From NCBI GenBank assembly GCA_947626675.1, contig CANQTC010000004.1, forward strand, positions 62,001 through 126,000: a stretch of 64,000 bases of DNA, read 5' to 3'. The position numbers and the translations under genes were made by a program. This DNA is from an uncultured Coprococcus sp. GTDB taxonomy: Bacteria > Bacillota > Clostridia > Lachnospirales > Lachnospiraceae. A model generated the notes under the pieces. That model was not told the origin of the DNA and did no database searches. It worked only from the letters and a program-made list of their open reading frames with translations. Below, piece after piece: positions 34,816 through 44,247 of this stretch (position 1 is the stretch's first letter; every line of letters starts with the position of its first letter).

Positions 34816-35254
34816 GCTTAATCTGCCATGCCAGCATCACTCTCATTAACTGGTGCGGATATGTCATTTTTGAAAAGCTTAATTTATAGTCCGCCCTTTT
34901 GATACAGTCCTCATCAAGTCCCAGCGAACCGCCGATAACAAAGGTTACTGCATCATACCCCTTTTTGCCCGCAGAAGATATGATGTCTGATAGTTCTTCA
35001 GTTCCTGTCTGCTTTCCTTCTATACATAGTGCAATGACATATTCATTCTCCCCAATCACCTTAAGAAGCCTTTCCCCCTCTGTTTTTATCAGACGCTTCT
35101 GAATAACCGCACCTGTTTTTTTCGGTATGGGTTCGTCAGGCACCTGACGTATCACAGCCCTGTTTCCTGCACCCAAGTCTTTTGTATATTCGTCTACCAG
35201 TATTCTGTAATAATCCTCTTTAATTCTTCCCACACATGCAATATTAAATATCAT
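34799..35254 (-). CDS. rlmH: 23S rRNA (pseudouridine-1915-N3) methyltransferase RlmH, missing the C-terminal tail
   Basis: RlmH methylates pseudouridine 1915 in helix 69 of 23S rRNA and is normally a homodimeric trefoil-knot enzyme. This 151-residue protein keeps the SAM loop FVIGGSLGLDEDC and the knot segment LSFSKMTYPHQLMRVML. It then ends AWQIKLICDK instead of the usual EQxYRAxxI...YHK. The last codons (CDK, stop) are the antisense of the plus-strand partner's TYHK codons. Neither alternative reading frame restores the tail. The start overlaps the symporter stop by 4 bp (ATGA). N-terminus and length are otherwise normal. Confidence 0.88.
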   Translation of the reverse strand: MIFNIACVGRIKEDYYRILVDEYTKDLGAGNRAVIRQVPDEPIPKKTGAVIQKRLIKTEGERLLKVIGENEYVIALCIEGKQTGTEELSDIISSAGKKGYDAVTFVIGGSLGLDEDCIKRADYKLSFSKMTYPHQLMRVMLAWQIKLICDK

Positions 35255-36702
35255 CTCTGGCTCATCCTCATTTGCTCAAATACTCTCTGTTCCGCTTCAT
35301 CCGTTTTCTTCGTAAACATACTTACTATGATAATAACCGCCATACTAAATAAGAAACCTACTATGTCAGCACACAATCCGGTTGCGTCTGACATCGCACG
35401 TTCATTTAGTATCGGCACAAATCTCCATATTAAATAGGTTGTAATTCCTGTTATGATTCCACTCAAAATACCGTATTTCGTAGATTTTTTCCACATAAGC
35501 GCCATAATACAGGGTGCTGCAAGTCCCGATGCACAAATTCCCCAGCTCAGCAATATCAGCTTCGTAAATTCAATGTCCAGATATTTGGCACAAAAAAATA
35601 CAATAACTGCTGCCACAATAACAGCCATGATGTCAATAACCAATTTTACCTTTACCGATATCTGCTTTTTCATAACAGGCACAAGCCCTCTTATATGTTC
35701 TGATACATTTCTCATAAGGGATTCCATAAGAATGGCTACAGCCATCACATATATAATCAAAACCGCCATTCTGATTCCATAGGAATACTCTTTTCCTGCC
35801 AGCAGGGATTTATAAAACATGTTGTATGCTTCAAACGGACTCTCGTTTCCACTTAATGCAGCAGGATATATAACCGGTGCAATCAACAGTGATATCACGC
35901 TTGTGCTGATAATGGTAAGTCCCTCGAATGTAACAGCCCATATTCTGCTGCTGTCAAGCCCTTTAATATCCCGTATGTTTATAACACCTTTATACATAAA
36001 TGGCATTCCGATACATCCCATACCAACTGACAACATGGATATCATATTGATAACATCTGCCCGTTCTCCTTTGTAATAAAGAATATTCAGGTATTTACTT
36101 GTATCGCCCGGTATATCCGTTTTCCTGTAAATATCCAGTAATTCTACTGCACTGTGTGTTGTGAACAAATAGACAATTGTAGCAATAGAAAGAACGATTA
36201 AGGCAATAAATATTACGGTTTTTCCTATTCCGATAGCCTTATTGTCAAAAAACACCGTCGCTAAAACAAGCAGCAGCAGGACAACGCCCATGCAGACTTT
36301 TTTGTCAAAATTCAGATACGATGAAACCATCTCTGCAACATTATTTAATACCGCGGCTAATATACTTACAAGCGATAATATCCATATAAAACCGGATAAA
36401 TTCTTTATCAGTTTTGAGCCATATCTGGCTTCAAAAAATTCCGATGCATTATGAATTTTTTTATCTGAAAATTCCGTATAGGAATTCATTCGTTTGGAAA
36501 GGAAAAGCCATCCAAACACATTTCCAATAAAAAGCCCCACCGCTACAATACATTGTCCTGCACCAAACATAGCAATATGAACAGGAAGCAGAAATACCGA
36601 CCAGAGAATGATATCATTCGCTGATACCTGCCCGGCAGTTGTTATTCCGCCTACATTATTTCTTTTTATTCCAAATATTCTTTTATCACTAAATACTGAC
36701 AT
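35251..36702 (-). CDS. Sodium:solute symporter (SSS) family transporter
   Basis: A 483-residue polytopic membrane protein with about 13 hydrophobic segments in the PutP/SSS arrangement. The early NASEFFEARYGSKLIKNLSG block matches the family pattern in which the next helix follows FLARRYGS-like text. The substrate is unknown; sequence alone does not distinguish proline, pantothenate or other substrates. ATG at 36702 was chosen because a GAGTGG site precedes it by 7 nt; the frame reaches a TTG at 36729 without a ribosome site. Translation is coupled to rlmH. Confidence 0.85.
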   Translation of the reverse strand: MSVFSDKRIFGIKRNNVGGITTAGQVSANDIILWSVFLLPVHIAMFGAGQCIVAVGLFIGNVFGWLFLSKRMNSYTEFSDKKIHNASEFFEARYGSKLIKNLSGFIWILSLVSILAAVLNNVAEMVSSYLNFDKKVCMGVVLLLLVLATVFFDNKAIGIGKTVIFIALIVLSIATIVYLFTTHSAVELLDIYRKTDIPGDTSKYLNILYYKGERADVINMISMLSVGMGCIGMPFMYKGVINIRDIKGLDSSRIWAVTFEGLTIISTSVISLLIAPVIYPAALSGNESPFEAYNMFYKSLLAGKEYSYGIRMAVLIIYVMAVAILMESLMRNVSEHIRGLVPVMKKQISVKVKLVIDIMAVIVAAVIVFFCAKYLDIEFTKLILLSWGICASGLAAPCIMALMWKKSTKYGILSGIITGITTYLIWRFVPILNERAMSDATGLCADIVGFLFSMAVIIIVSMFTKKTDEAEQRVFEQMRMSQR

Positions 36703-36838
36703 ATCTGCACCACTCTTTATCGATTGCAAAACACATCCGGTGCTTCGCTTAAAATTTCTTAAGTGTTCCCATCATATCATATTTTATTTTTTTCTTCTAC
36801 TTATAGAACGATAATTTTTAGGATAATATTAAATTTAA

Positions 36839-36867
36839 TAGAACTAATTATAGTTATATGTTATAAT
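36839..36867 (+). promoter_or_regulatory. Probable promoter of the Na+/phosphate transporter
   Basis: TAGAAC, 17-nt spacer, TATAAT; good -10 and weak -35. The leader is about 60 nt and contains AATGGT...ACCATT, a small 6-bp hairpin. Confidence 0.5.
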
Positions 36868-36936
36868 CTTGACTAATGGTGATATTTTTTACCATTTATT
36901 TACATTATTTTATTTTTTATTCAGGAGGATTTTACT

Positions 36937-38949
36937 TTGGACTTGTTTTCAGTTCTCACCTTGCTTGGTGGAGTAGGTTTATTTCTTTATGGTATGAATC
37001 TTATGGGTTCATCATTAAAAAATCTGGCAGGTGGAAGCCTTGAAAAAATACTTGAAAAGCTTACCACAGGAAAAAATAAAGCAACCGGCGCTATCAAAGG
37101 GTTTTCCCTCGGAACAGGCGTTACTGCAATTATTCAAAGCTCTGCGGCTACTACCATTATGCTTATTGGTTTTGTAAATGCAGGCATTATGAAACTTAGT
37201 CAGGCGATTCCCGTCGTATTTGGTGCAAATATTGGTAGTACCGCTACTGCCCAGATTTTACGACTGGGTGATTTGGGTGAAAGCAGCATCTTCATAAAAC
37301 TGCTCAAACCTTCTTCCTTTGCCCCTATCTTAATCTGTATAGGCGCATTCATATTGCTGTTTACAAAAAAGAAAAAAAATAAAGATATCGCATGTATCCT
37401 TGTAGGTCTTGGTGTCCTGTTCTTCGGTATGAATGCGATGGAGGGTGTTTTTGCACCACTGAAAGATTCCGCTAAATTCCAGCAGTTGTTTACATCCTTT
37501 AATAACCCGCTGCTTGGTATTCTGATTGGCCTTGTGCTTACCGCAGTAATACAGAGTTCCTCTGCATCCGTCGGTATTTTACAGGCGATTTCCTCTACCG
37601 GTGTCGTAACGTACGGAACTGCAATTCCAATTATTATCGGTCAGAATATCGGAAAATGTATGACGATATTACTCGGAAGTATCGGCGCAAACAAAAAGGC
37701 AAAACGTGTTTCCGCTTCCTATCTGTTATTCAATTTATTTGGAGCAGTATTTTTTGTTATTGTAATATATGGCAGTCAGCTTTTTGTAACGCTTCCATTT
37801 ATGGAAAAAGTAATCAACCGAGGCGGCATTGCGAATATTCATTTTCTCTTTAACTTTATCACAAGCCTGATTCTTTTACCATTTTCAACTACAATGGCGA
37901 ATATTACAGGTAAGATATTCAAAGATGATGAAGAGTCTAAAATTGATAAAGAGCTTGCCACACTTGATACAAGACTTCTCGATACACCAAACATAGCGCT
38001 TGCCCAATGTCGTAAGGTTATGTTCTCCATGACGGATGCAATAAAGGAAAACTTTGATATCGGATGCAGACTGATTACAGAATATAATGATGAAGAAGCC
38101 AATCTTCTGCTTGAAAATGAAGAGTTTATTGATAAGTGCGAAAGCGCATTAAACTCATACCTGCTTTCAATAACATCCAAAGCGCTTATAAAACATGACA
38201 GGCGCTTAGCATCCGAGCTGTTAAACAGTATCAGCGACTTGGAGCGTATCGGAGACCACTGTGAAACCCTGCTGAATGTTTCAAGAAACCTTGAAGATGA
38301 AAAGATAACATTTTCACCTCAGGGTTCAGAAGAAATTCATATCGCGCTTAAAGCAACAGCAAATATCATCGATACGACTTTCAACGCATTTAAGACTGAT
38401 GATTTACAGGCAGTATCCCGAATCGAGCCGCTTGCCCAGACGATAGACGAGGTTAAAGAAATTATAAAAGACCACCATGTAATACGTCTTCAGACCGGCG
38501 AATGTGGCATACCGGGTGGTTTTGCACTTGTTGATATCCTTACAAGCCTTGAAAGAATCGGAAGCCATTGTTCCAATATAGCGCTTCATATCGCTAAAAA
38601 ACTCAGCACAGAGCATATCGATGAAATGCATGGTCATATCTATACAAACGGATATAAAACTTCTGAAGAATACAAGGCACTTTACTGCTACTATGTATCT
38701 TTATATGCAACACCTATCGTTGAAGCATATGGGGAAAGAATACAGGAAATTGAAACTAAGATTACTGATAAGATAAAAGAAACTACATCAAACAGTAATA
38801 AAACCAAAGGAGACAAGATTAAAAACGGAAAAACAAAAGATGATATCAAAACTACAGACAATATAAACAAATCCAAAAGAGATAAGCTAAAAGAGCAGGT
38901 GAAAGAAAAAGCCAAAGAAAAAGTGAAAAAAAGCTCAAAGAAAAAATAA
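36937..38949 (+). CDS. Na+/phosphate cotransporter with C-terminal PhoU-like domain
   Basis: A 670-residue NptA/Na-Pi-II type transporter. The two inverted repeats each carry the QSSA/S hallmark (TAIIQSSAATTIML near 65 and AVIQSSSASVGIL near 205), with glycine-rich GGVGLFLYGMNLMG at the N-terminus. Residues about 350-580 resemble PhoU helical bundles (LNSISDLERIGDHCETL and LTSLERIGSHCSNIALH). The last 70 residues are extremely lysine-rich and probably disordered. The start is TTG with GGAGG at 8 nt. It probably imports phosphate; the PhoU part may gate it. Confidence 0.92.
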   Translation: MDLFSVLTLLGGVGLFLYGMNLMGSSLKNLAGGSLEKILEKLTTGKNKATGAIKGFSLGTGVTAIIQSSAATTIMLIGFVNAGIMKLSQAIPVVFGANIGSTATAQILRLGDLGESSIFIKLLKPSSFAPILICIGAFILLFTKKKKNKDIACILVGLGVLFFGMNAMEGVFAPLKDSAKFQQLFTSFNNPLLGILIGLVLTAVIQSSSASVGILQAISSTGVVTYGTAIPIIIGQNIGKCMTILLGSIGANKKAKRVSASYLLFNLFGAVFFVIVIYGSQLFVTLPFMEKVINRGGIANIHFLFNFITSLILLPFSTTMANITGKIFKDDEESKIDKELATLDTRLLDTPNIALAQCRKVMFSMTDAIKENFDIGCRLITEYNDEEANLLLENEEFIDKCESALNSYLLSITSKALIKHDRRLASELLNSISDLERIGDHCETLLNVSRNLEDEKITFSPQGSEEIHIALKATANIIDTTFNAFKTDDLQAVSRIEPLAQTIDEVKEIIKDHHVIRLQTGECGIPGGFALVDILTSLERIGSHCSNIALHIAKKLSTEHIDEMHGHIYTNGYKTSEEYKALYCYYVSLYATPIVEAYGERIQEIETKITDKIKETTSNSNKTKGDKIKNGKTKDDIKTTDNINKSKRDKLKEQVKEKAKEKVKKSSKKK

Positions 38950-38951
38950 TC

Positions 38952-38993
38952 AAAAAGGCGGGTACAAAGCGATTGCTTTTCCCCGTCTTTTTT
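38952..38993. terminator. Bidirectional terminator between the phosphate transporter and the sensor kinase
   Basis: AAAAAGGCGGG and CCCGTCTTTTT form an 11-bp stem with A/T runs at both ends, so it can end both the plus-strand transporter and the minus-strand two-component operon, whose last gene stops at 39020. Confidence 0.85.
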
Positions 38994-39019
38994 CTTACTA
39001 TAGCGAATATGGATATTAT

Positions 39020-40252
39020 TTACATCTTATTAAAAACTGCTGTAACCGTTATCAATTCTCCGCTTATTTCAGCGAAAACCTCACCATTCATTTTATGCAT
39101 AAGCTGTCTGCAAATATATAGTCCAAGACCGCTTCCCTGCACATTTTTAGAATTTGCACCGCGCCAAAAGCTCGCGAAGATATTCGGAAGCTCATCACCT
39201 GACAGCGTACAGCCGCTGTTTTTTACCGAAATTAAAATACAGCCTTCTTCCTCGGAAAACAAAAGCTCCACACACCTGCCGTCTCCATACTTTATCGCAT
39301 TTTCAATTAAATTCTGCAATACCTCAATACTGCGCTCAAGGTCACCTGAAAGCAGACAATCTTCATATTCTCCGACAACAAACGCTGTCTTTATAAGAGA
39401 CAGCTTTTCACTATAATATGTTCTGATATTATCTGCCAAATCTGATAAATAAAATTCACCGGGACTGACATTAAGACTCAAAAAGTCTTCTCTTGAAGCA
39501 TCTATAATACGGGAAACATATCCCTCTATCTCATCTGCTCTTGCATTTATATTTTCTGCAACCATTATCTGTTTTTCCTTATCAGAATATAAGCTTTTTG
39601 ATAATGCTTTTGAATATAATTTTATTGCGGAAAGCGGTGTTTTTATGTCATGCGAAAGCGACAAAAGCAGGCGCTTCTTTTCACGCTGCAAGTCAAGCTC
39701 ACGCATTTTTTGCTGCTCGATATGCTCACGCAGCAAATCCATCCCCCAAACAAATCTTCCAAAAAAACGGTTTTTGTTTTCCTTAACCGGCACAGTAAGA
39801 TTGCCTTTTGAAAGCTCATAGGGAACATCTGTAAGCTTATGAAACGGCAGCAAAATTTTAATACGGATAAACAAAAGCACTCCTAAAACCAAAATTGCCA
39901 TGATTACTAAAACAACATTTACGGCAATCACTATTTTCGTTTTATCATTTTCATTTTCCACTGAATAATCAAAACGATAAAGTTCCCCGTTTATCTCTCG
40001 AATAATATAATCACTATCTGCGTCAAATAAATTATCTTTGTCACGCTCAATGTTTGTAATATATCGGCAATTAGATAATTCAACATTTTCAAAACCGTTT
40101 TTTTCAATCTCAAGAGCAATCCTGTTTATCTCAACCCGATATTGTCTGCCGCTTTCAGACCTTCCGATATAACGCAAAAACATATTTGTAAAAATAAAAA
40201 TCAATATTATAAATGCAATTACTGCCAAAAAAACTTTATTGATTGCTTTCAT
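39020..40252 (-). CDS. Sensor histidine kinase
   Basis: A 410-residue membrane kinase. Two membrane segments (about 7-27 and 107-130) flank an extracellular region of about 80 residues; a HAMP-like linker follows. Kinase motifs: H-box LLSLSHDIKTPLSAIK (His near 199), N-box LQNLIENAIKYGDG near 318, and G2 box GSGLGLYICRQL near 375. It overlaps the response regulator by 4 bp. With the ABC transporter in the same operon it probably senses a peptide antibiotic or envelope stress, but the ligand is unknown. Confidence 0.93.
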   Translation of the reverse strand: MKAINKVFLAVIAFIILIFIFTNMFLRYIGRSESGRQYRVEINRIALEIEKNGFENVELSNCRYITNIERDKDNLFDADSDYIIREINGELYRFDYSVENENDKTKIVIAVNVVLVIMAILVLGVLLFIRIKILLPFHKLTDVPYELSKGNLTVPVKENKNRFFGRFVWGMDLLREHIEQQKMRELDLQREKKRLLLSLSHDIKTPLSAIKLYSKALSKSLYSDKEKQIMVAENINARADEIEGYVSRIIDASREDFLSLNVSPGEFYLSDLADNIRTYYSEKLSLIKTAFVVGEYEDCLLSGDLERSIEVLQNLIENAIKYGDGRCVELLFSEEEGCILISVKNSGCTLSGDELPNIFASFWRGANSKNVQGSGLGLYICRQLMHKMNGEVFAEISGELITVTAVFNKM

Positions 40253-40911
40253 ACATATTTATACCCCACGCCCCAGACAGTCAGAATTTTCTTCGGCTCT
40301 TTCGGATTTTTTTCAATTTTTTGCCTGAGCCATTTAATATGAACCGTAAGCGTCTGCGGCTCAGAAAAGCTGTCACTTCCCCAAATCGTATTAAATATAT
40401 AATCTTTAGAAAGCACTCTGTCTTTGTTTTCCAGCATCAGCACAAGCAAATCAAATTCCTTTGCGGTCATTTCAATACATACGTCACTTTTATAAACAGT
40501 CCTGTTGATTTTATTCACCCTGATATCTTCATCAACAAGCTCATCAACAGAATATCTTCTTTTAAAAATACCGCTTATTTTTGCCAGCATGATATCAATA
40601 TCATACGGTTTTTCAATATAATCATCTGCACCCAAATTAAGCCCTAAAAGCTTATCCTCCTTACCTGTTTTAGCGCTTACAATAAGTATCGGTGTATTGC
40701 TCTGCTCACGAATTTTTTCACAGACTGCAAAACCATCTTTATCCGGCAGCATAATATCAAGCACAATAAGCCTTGCGCCGTATTTTTCATACAGCGACAA
40801 GGCGTCATAAGCATTATATGCAGCGGATACAGTGTAATTTTCCGCTATAAGAAAATCACGCAGCAGCCCTGACAGTTCTTTGTTATCCTCAACAATAAGA
40901 ATATCAACCAT
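40249..40911 (-). CDS. OmpR-family response regulator
   Basis: A 220-residue regulator: receiver domain with LIVEDN, phospho-acceptor Asp in LIVLDIMLPDKDG near 50 and conserved Lys in YIEKPYD, then a winged-helix DNA-binding domain (TAKEFDLLVLMLENKDRVLS, LTVHIKWLRQKIE, GVGYKYV). ATG at 40911 has GAGGG 5 nt upstream; the frame continues four codons to a TTG. The likely target is the promoter of its own operon at 44105-44139. Confidence 0.95.
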   Translation of the reverse strand: MVDILIVEDNKELSGLLRDFLIAENYTVSAAYNAYDALSLYEKYGARLIVLDIMLPDKDGFAVCEKIREQSNTPILIVSAKTGKEDKLLGLNLGADDYIEKPYDIDIMLAKISGIFKRRYSVDELVDEDIRVNKINRTVYKSDVCIEMTAKEFDLLVLMLENKDRVLSKDYIFNTIWGSDSFSEPQTLTVHIKWLRQKIEKNPKEPKKILTVWGVGYKYV

Positions 40912-40941
40912 AATTTCCCTCAAATCATACCAGATTAAATA

Positions 40942-41709
40942 TTACCAACCCATCTCCATAAGCCAGCCATTAACTGCAAGCTCTCGTTCTCTTAACTTTT
41001 GGCTGTCGGTATATTTATCTAAATTGTACTCTCCTTTTATATTTCCATCAACTATATATAAGATTCTTGTACATTTTGCCGCAACCTTTACATCATGCGT
41101 GACAAGCATGATTGTTGTTCCATCAGAATTCAGCTTCGCAAGCTCATCCATAACCTCATTAGAAGAACTTCTATTAAGCGCTCCTGTCGGCTCGTCTGCA
41201 AAAATCATTTTCGGCTTGTTAATCATACTTCTGCAAATGCAGGCACGCTGAAGCTGACCTCCCGAAACCTCATTGATATCATTATCTGCAATATCAATAA
41301 TTCCCAGCTTCCTCATCAAATCCTGCCCTCTCTTAGTTGTTTCACTACGGCTTTCCTTGATTTTATCTGACTGGCATGCCGGAAGTATTATATTATCCAG
41401 TACAGTCATATTTTTAAGCATATACATCTGCTGGAAAATAAATCCCATTTCATCAAGCCTTAAGGAGCTAAGCTCCCTTCCATTCATTTCTGCAATATTT
41501 CTTCCGCAGAAATCTACTTCTCCCGCTGTGATTTTATCCATTCCCGAAACGGCATATAAAAGTGTTGATTTTCCGGAACCGGAAGGTCCCATCACAGCTA
41601 CCATCTCCCCATCAGAAATACTAAAATTTACATTTTTCAGGACATTATTCTGACGTTTGTTTACAATATACGTTTTACACAGGTCTTTCACTTCTAAAAT
41701 CTTTTCCAT
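40942..41709 (-). CDS. ABC transporter ATPase, MacB/LolD type
   Basis: A 255-residue ATPase with Walker A GPSGSGKSTLL, Q-loop FIFQQMYML, signature VSGGQLQRACICRS, Walker B MIFADEPTGAL and H-loop LVTHD. The spacing and EPTGALN motif put it with the MacB/LolD/BceA group that pairs with FtsX-type permeases. The start is ATG 41709 with GGAG 7 nt upstream. The gene lies 8-14 bp after the permease and before the response regulator. Confidence 0.94.
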   Translation of the reverse strand: MEKILEVKDLCKTYIVNKRQNNVLKNVNFSISDGEMVAVMGPSGSGKSTLLYAVSGMDKITAGEVDFCGRNIAEMNGRELSSLRLDEMGFIFQQMYMLKNMTVLDNIILPACQSDKIKESRSETTKRGQDLMRKLGIIDIADNDINEVSGGQLQRACICRSMINKPKMIFADEPTGALNRSSSNEVMDELAKLNSDGTTIMLVTHDVKVAAKCTRILYIVDGNIKGEYNLDKYTDSQKLRERELAVNGWLMEMGW

Positions 41710-41723
41710 AATCATTCTCCAAT

Positions 41724-44072
41724 CTACTCAATATTTGAAATCTCTGATGACGAAATACGCCTTAAGCTCTGTGCTGAAATAAATGCCGCAAGCACAGTTA
41801 CTGCAAATAAAATCAAAGGATACATAACATAAACCTCAAGCGGTCTTATTGCATACTCAATACTGTATGCCCCCATTATTTTAAATATCGGCGTAATAAT
41901 CAGCGGCAAAAGTGGCATAGATAGCAATACGCCAAGTATAACTGAAATTATTAGTACAATTCCAATACGAATCGCCTGCCACATTGTAAGTGATTTATTA
42001 TTAAAACCAACTGCTTTAAGAAGTGCGATTTCACTTTTCTCCTTCGTAATAAAGCTTTTAACCATAAGTACCACAACCAGAATGTTAATGCACAAAATTA
42101 TTATCAGAATAAGCGTCTTTATACTCTCAAGCTGTTCTGCCACATTTCCTATCATATAACTGATATACTCGCCGGAATTATAAATATCGGCATCTGCATA
42201 ATGTTTTTCAAGTAATGACTTTCTAACGGAAAGCGCATCATCATCAGGAGCATCCTTATAATTTATCTGAATACCAAAGCTTCCTATTACATAATTCCAA
42301 TCAAATTCTTCATCCTGATAAAAACGAATTCCCTCACCCAAATTATTCATAGACTGATTTATTGCTGTTACAGTATATGTCTTTGTTTTTTCACCTGTTT
42401 TTATCTCTACATCATCACCGATTTTCGCATCGATTTTATCTGCCAGAATATATGAAAGTGCAACCTCATTCTCATTCTGTGGTGCAGTTCCTTCAATATA
42501 TGTATACATATCTGTTGTTACTCCACCAATACCTAAGAAAGACATACTATTCGCTTTCTTATCACCTTTTGATATATTGCTTCTAAAAAATATTTCCTGA
42601 AATACATCTGCTTCAATTTCATTTTCAAGAAGAAAGCTTTTTACTTCATTTAAACCATCTTTAATCTTTTTCTCGTTATCAGCGTTATCCGACAAAAGAA
42701 GCTCCTGCGAAATTACATGGTCGCTTTTCGTCATATTAAACATAGATATCAGACCATCAGAACGAAGTGTATTAATTGTATTCACAGGAATAACTATGAG
42801 CAGCGTTCCTAGTATAAAAATAATTATCATGGATATATACTTTTTTAGTCCGCTCAAAATATCATTCACAGCCATAAAGGGTACTGCTGCAAGCTTTGAT
42901 TTACTGAGATGAATAAAGCCTTTCCTTAAATAACGCTCTCCTGTTTCACCATTTCGTATTGCGTCAATCGGTGAAAAGATGCGTATTTTTCTCGTACACA
43001 AATAACAGAAAAACACGACTATTACCGCCACCAAAGCTGCTGCAATAATATTAATTAAAAAGTTATCTTCTCCTGAAATAACAATTTTTCTCGATACCTT
43101 TTCCATTAAAAGTTTTCCAAACGGAAAGCTTAATCCCAATCCAACTACCGTTCCTACAACTGAAATTGCAAGATATTTAGCTATATAAAGTCCTCTTATG
43201 CAGCTATTCCGAATACCGATTGCTTTCATAACGCCTATTTCCCGAAATTCTTCAGTTATTGTAAAATTGATAATAAAACGAAGAATTACCATTGAAATTA
43301 ATATCAGGCATACACTTACTACAAGCATTATTGCCGCAATAAGCATATCCATAAGATACATTTTCTTAATAATTGAATTATCTACCAACATAGTTGTATT
43401 AATTCCCATTTCGTTAAATTTGTCAGAATATTCAGTATCATCCGTATAAACATTGACTAATTCATAAACACTTACATTTTCACCATCGAAAAATTTTAAA
43501 TCGTTTTCACTTATAAAAAATCTTGTCATTCCAATCATAGCTGAACCCATGAGCGCATCTTTTACATATCCTTTTAAAGTAAACTCTCTTTCTTTGTCTC
43601 CCAGCTTAATTCGTATTTTACTGCCCTCATGGAAATCATTATACACAGAGTCAAATATTTCTGCACTAACATAAATTTCTCCATCGGTTATTTCCGATAT
43701 TTCTCCATTATCTTTATCAAAAATTTTTATATCGCCAATACTTGAAAGACCTAGCATGTTGTCATATACAAATTTTTCATCTCCTATTTTAGCATCCTTT
43801 GCAGCAACCTGAATCATTCTTGATACTTTATAGGAATAATCATTCTTTTTGGCAAACTCCTCAAAGCTTTCAAAATCTTTTTTGTCCGTCAGCGCAAGCC
43901 AATAGTCAGGGACATCTGCTTTTTCAAAAAAACTGTCAAGTGCATTCGTTACTGTAAGCATATTGTTTGTTCCGCTTGCAATAAACATCGCTGCCAATAT
44001 GATAAAAATAAGCAGAATTACATTCATTGTTTTCTTACGCTTTAAATCCTTTTTTAATATTCTAAGGTACAT
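41724..44072 (-). CDS. ABC transporter permease with two FtsX domains
   Basis: A 782-residue permease. The N-terminal membrane helix (MNVILLIFIILAAMFIAS) is followed by an extracellular domain of about 190 residues, three helices (first FtsX domain, about 230-350), a further helix near 415, a second extracellular domain (about 440-645) and three C-terminal helices (second FtsX domain). This is the duplicated FtsX layout of antimicrobial-peptide and lipid exporters; it differs from BceB, which has one large loop. It is the first gene of the ABC/two-component operon. Confidence 0.9.
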   Translation of the reverse strand: MYLRILKKDLKRKKTMNVILLIFIILAAMFIASGTNNMLTVTNALDSFFEKADVPDYWLALTDKKDFESFEEFAKKNDYSYKVSRMIQVAAKDAKIGDEKFVYDNMLGLSSIGDIKIFDKDNGEISEITDGEIYVSAEIFDSVYNDFHEGSKIRIKLGDKEREFTLKGYVKDALMGSAMIGMTRFFISENDLKFFDGENVSVYELVNVYTDDTEYSDKFNEMGINTTMLVDNSIIKKMYLMDMLIAAIMLVVSVCLILISMVILRFIINFTITEEFREIGVMKAIGIRNSCIRGLYIAKYLAISVVGTVVGLGLSFPFGKLLMEKVSRKIVISGEDNFLINIIAAALVAVIVVFFCYLCTRKIRIFSPIDAIRNGETGERYLRKGFIHLSKSKLAAVPFMAVNDILSGLKKYISMIIIFILGTLLIVIPVNTINTLRSDGLISMFNMTKSDHVISQELLLSDNADNEKKIKDGLNEVKSFLLENEIEADVFQEIFFRSNISKGDKKANSMSFLGIGGVTTDMYTYIEGTAPQNENEVALSYILADKIDAKIGDDVEIKTGEKTKTYTVTAINQSMNNLGEGIRFYQDEEFDWNYVIGSFGIQINYKDAPDDDALSVRKSLLEKHYADADIYNSGEYISYMIGNVAEQLESIKTLILIIILCINILVVVLMVKSFITKEKSEIALLKAVGFNNKSLTMWQAIRIGIVLIISVILGVLLSMPLLPLIITPIFKIMGAYSIEYAIRPLEVYVMYPLILFAVTVLAAFISAQSLRRISSSEISNIE

Positions 44073-44104
44073 TTTCCTGTCTCTCCTTTCTTATTGTGAT
44101 TTGT

Positions 44105-44139
44105 ATTATAATCTGCCAATTATTAAATAATCCTTAAAT
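44105..44139 (-). promoter_or_regulatory. Promoter with direct repeats, candidate response-regulator operator
   Basis: Minus strand -10 TATAAT at 44110-44105 with no good -35. At the -35 position TTTAAGGATTA is followed by TTTAATAATT, two TTTAA half sites 11 bp apart. Direct repeats one helical turn apart next to a poor -35 are typical of OmpR-type activator sites. The assignment to the operon's own regulator is inference. Confidence 0.5.
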
Positions 44140-44166
44140 CAAAAACAAATAAATTTAATATACAAC

Positions 44167-44224
44167 AAATAAAGAGAATGTTGCTTAATGAATTTAAAAA
44201 CATTAAACAACATTCTCTTTATTT
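44167..44224 (-). terminator. Long hairpin terminator after thiN
   Basis: AAATAAAGAGAATGTTG and its exact complement form a 17-bp stem, with an inner TTAATG/CATTAA extension. On the minus strand the 3' arm ends CTCTTTATTTGTTG. It lies between thiN and the divergent-looking promoter of the next operon and should end the 14-gene transcript. Confidence 0.75.
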
Positions 44225-44247
44225 ATATTACCTGATATATAGAAAGC

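Noticed and set aside
34799-34860. Sequencing frameshift as the cause of the missing rlmH tail
   Set aside because: Neither of the other two minus-strand frames encodes anything like EQIYRA...YHK after the knot motif, so a single indel would not restore the tail.
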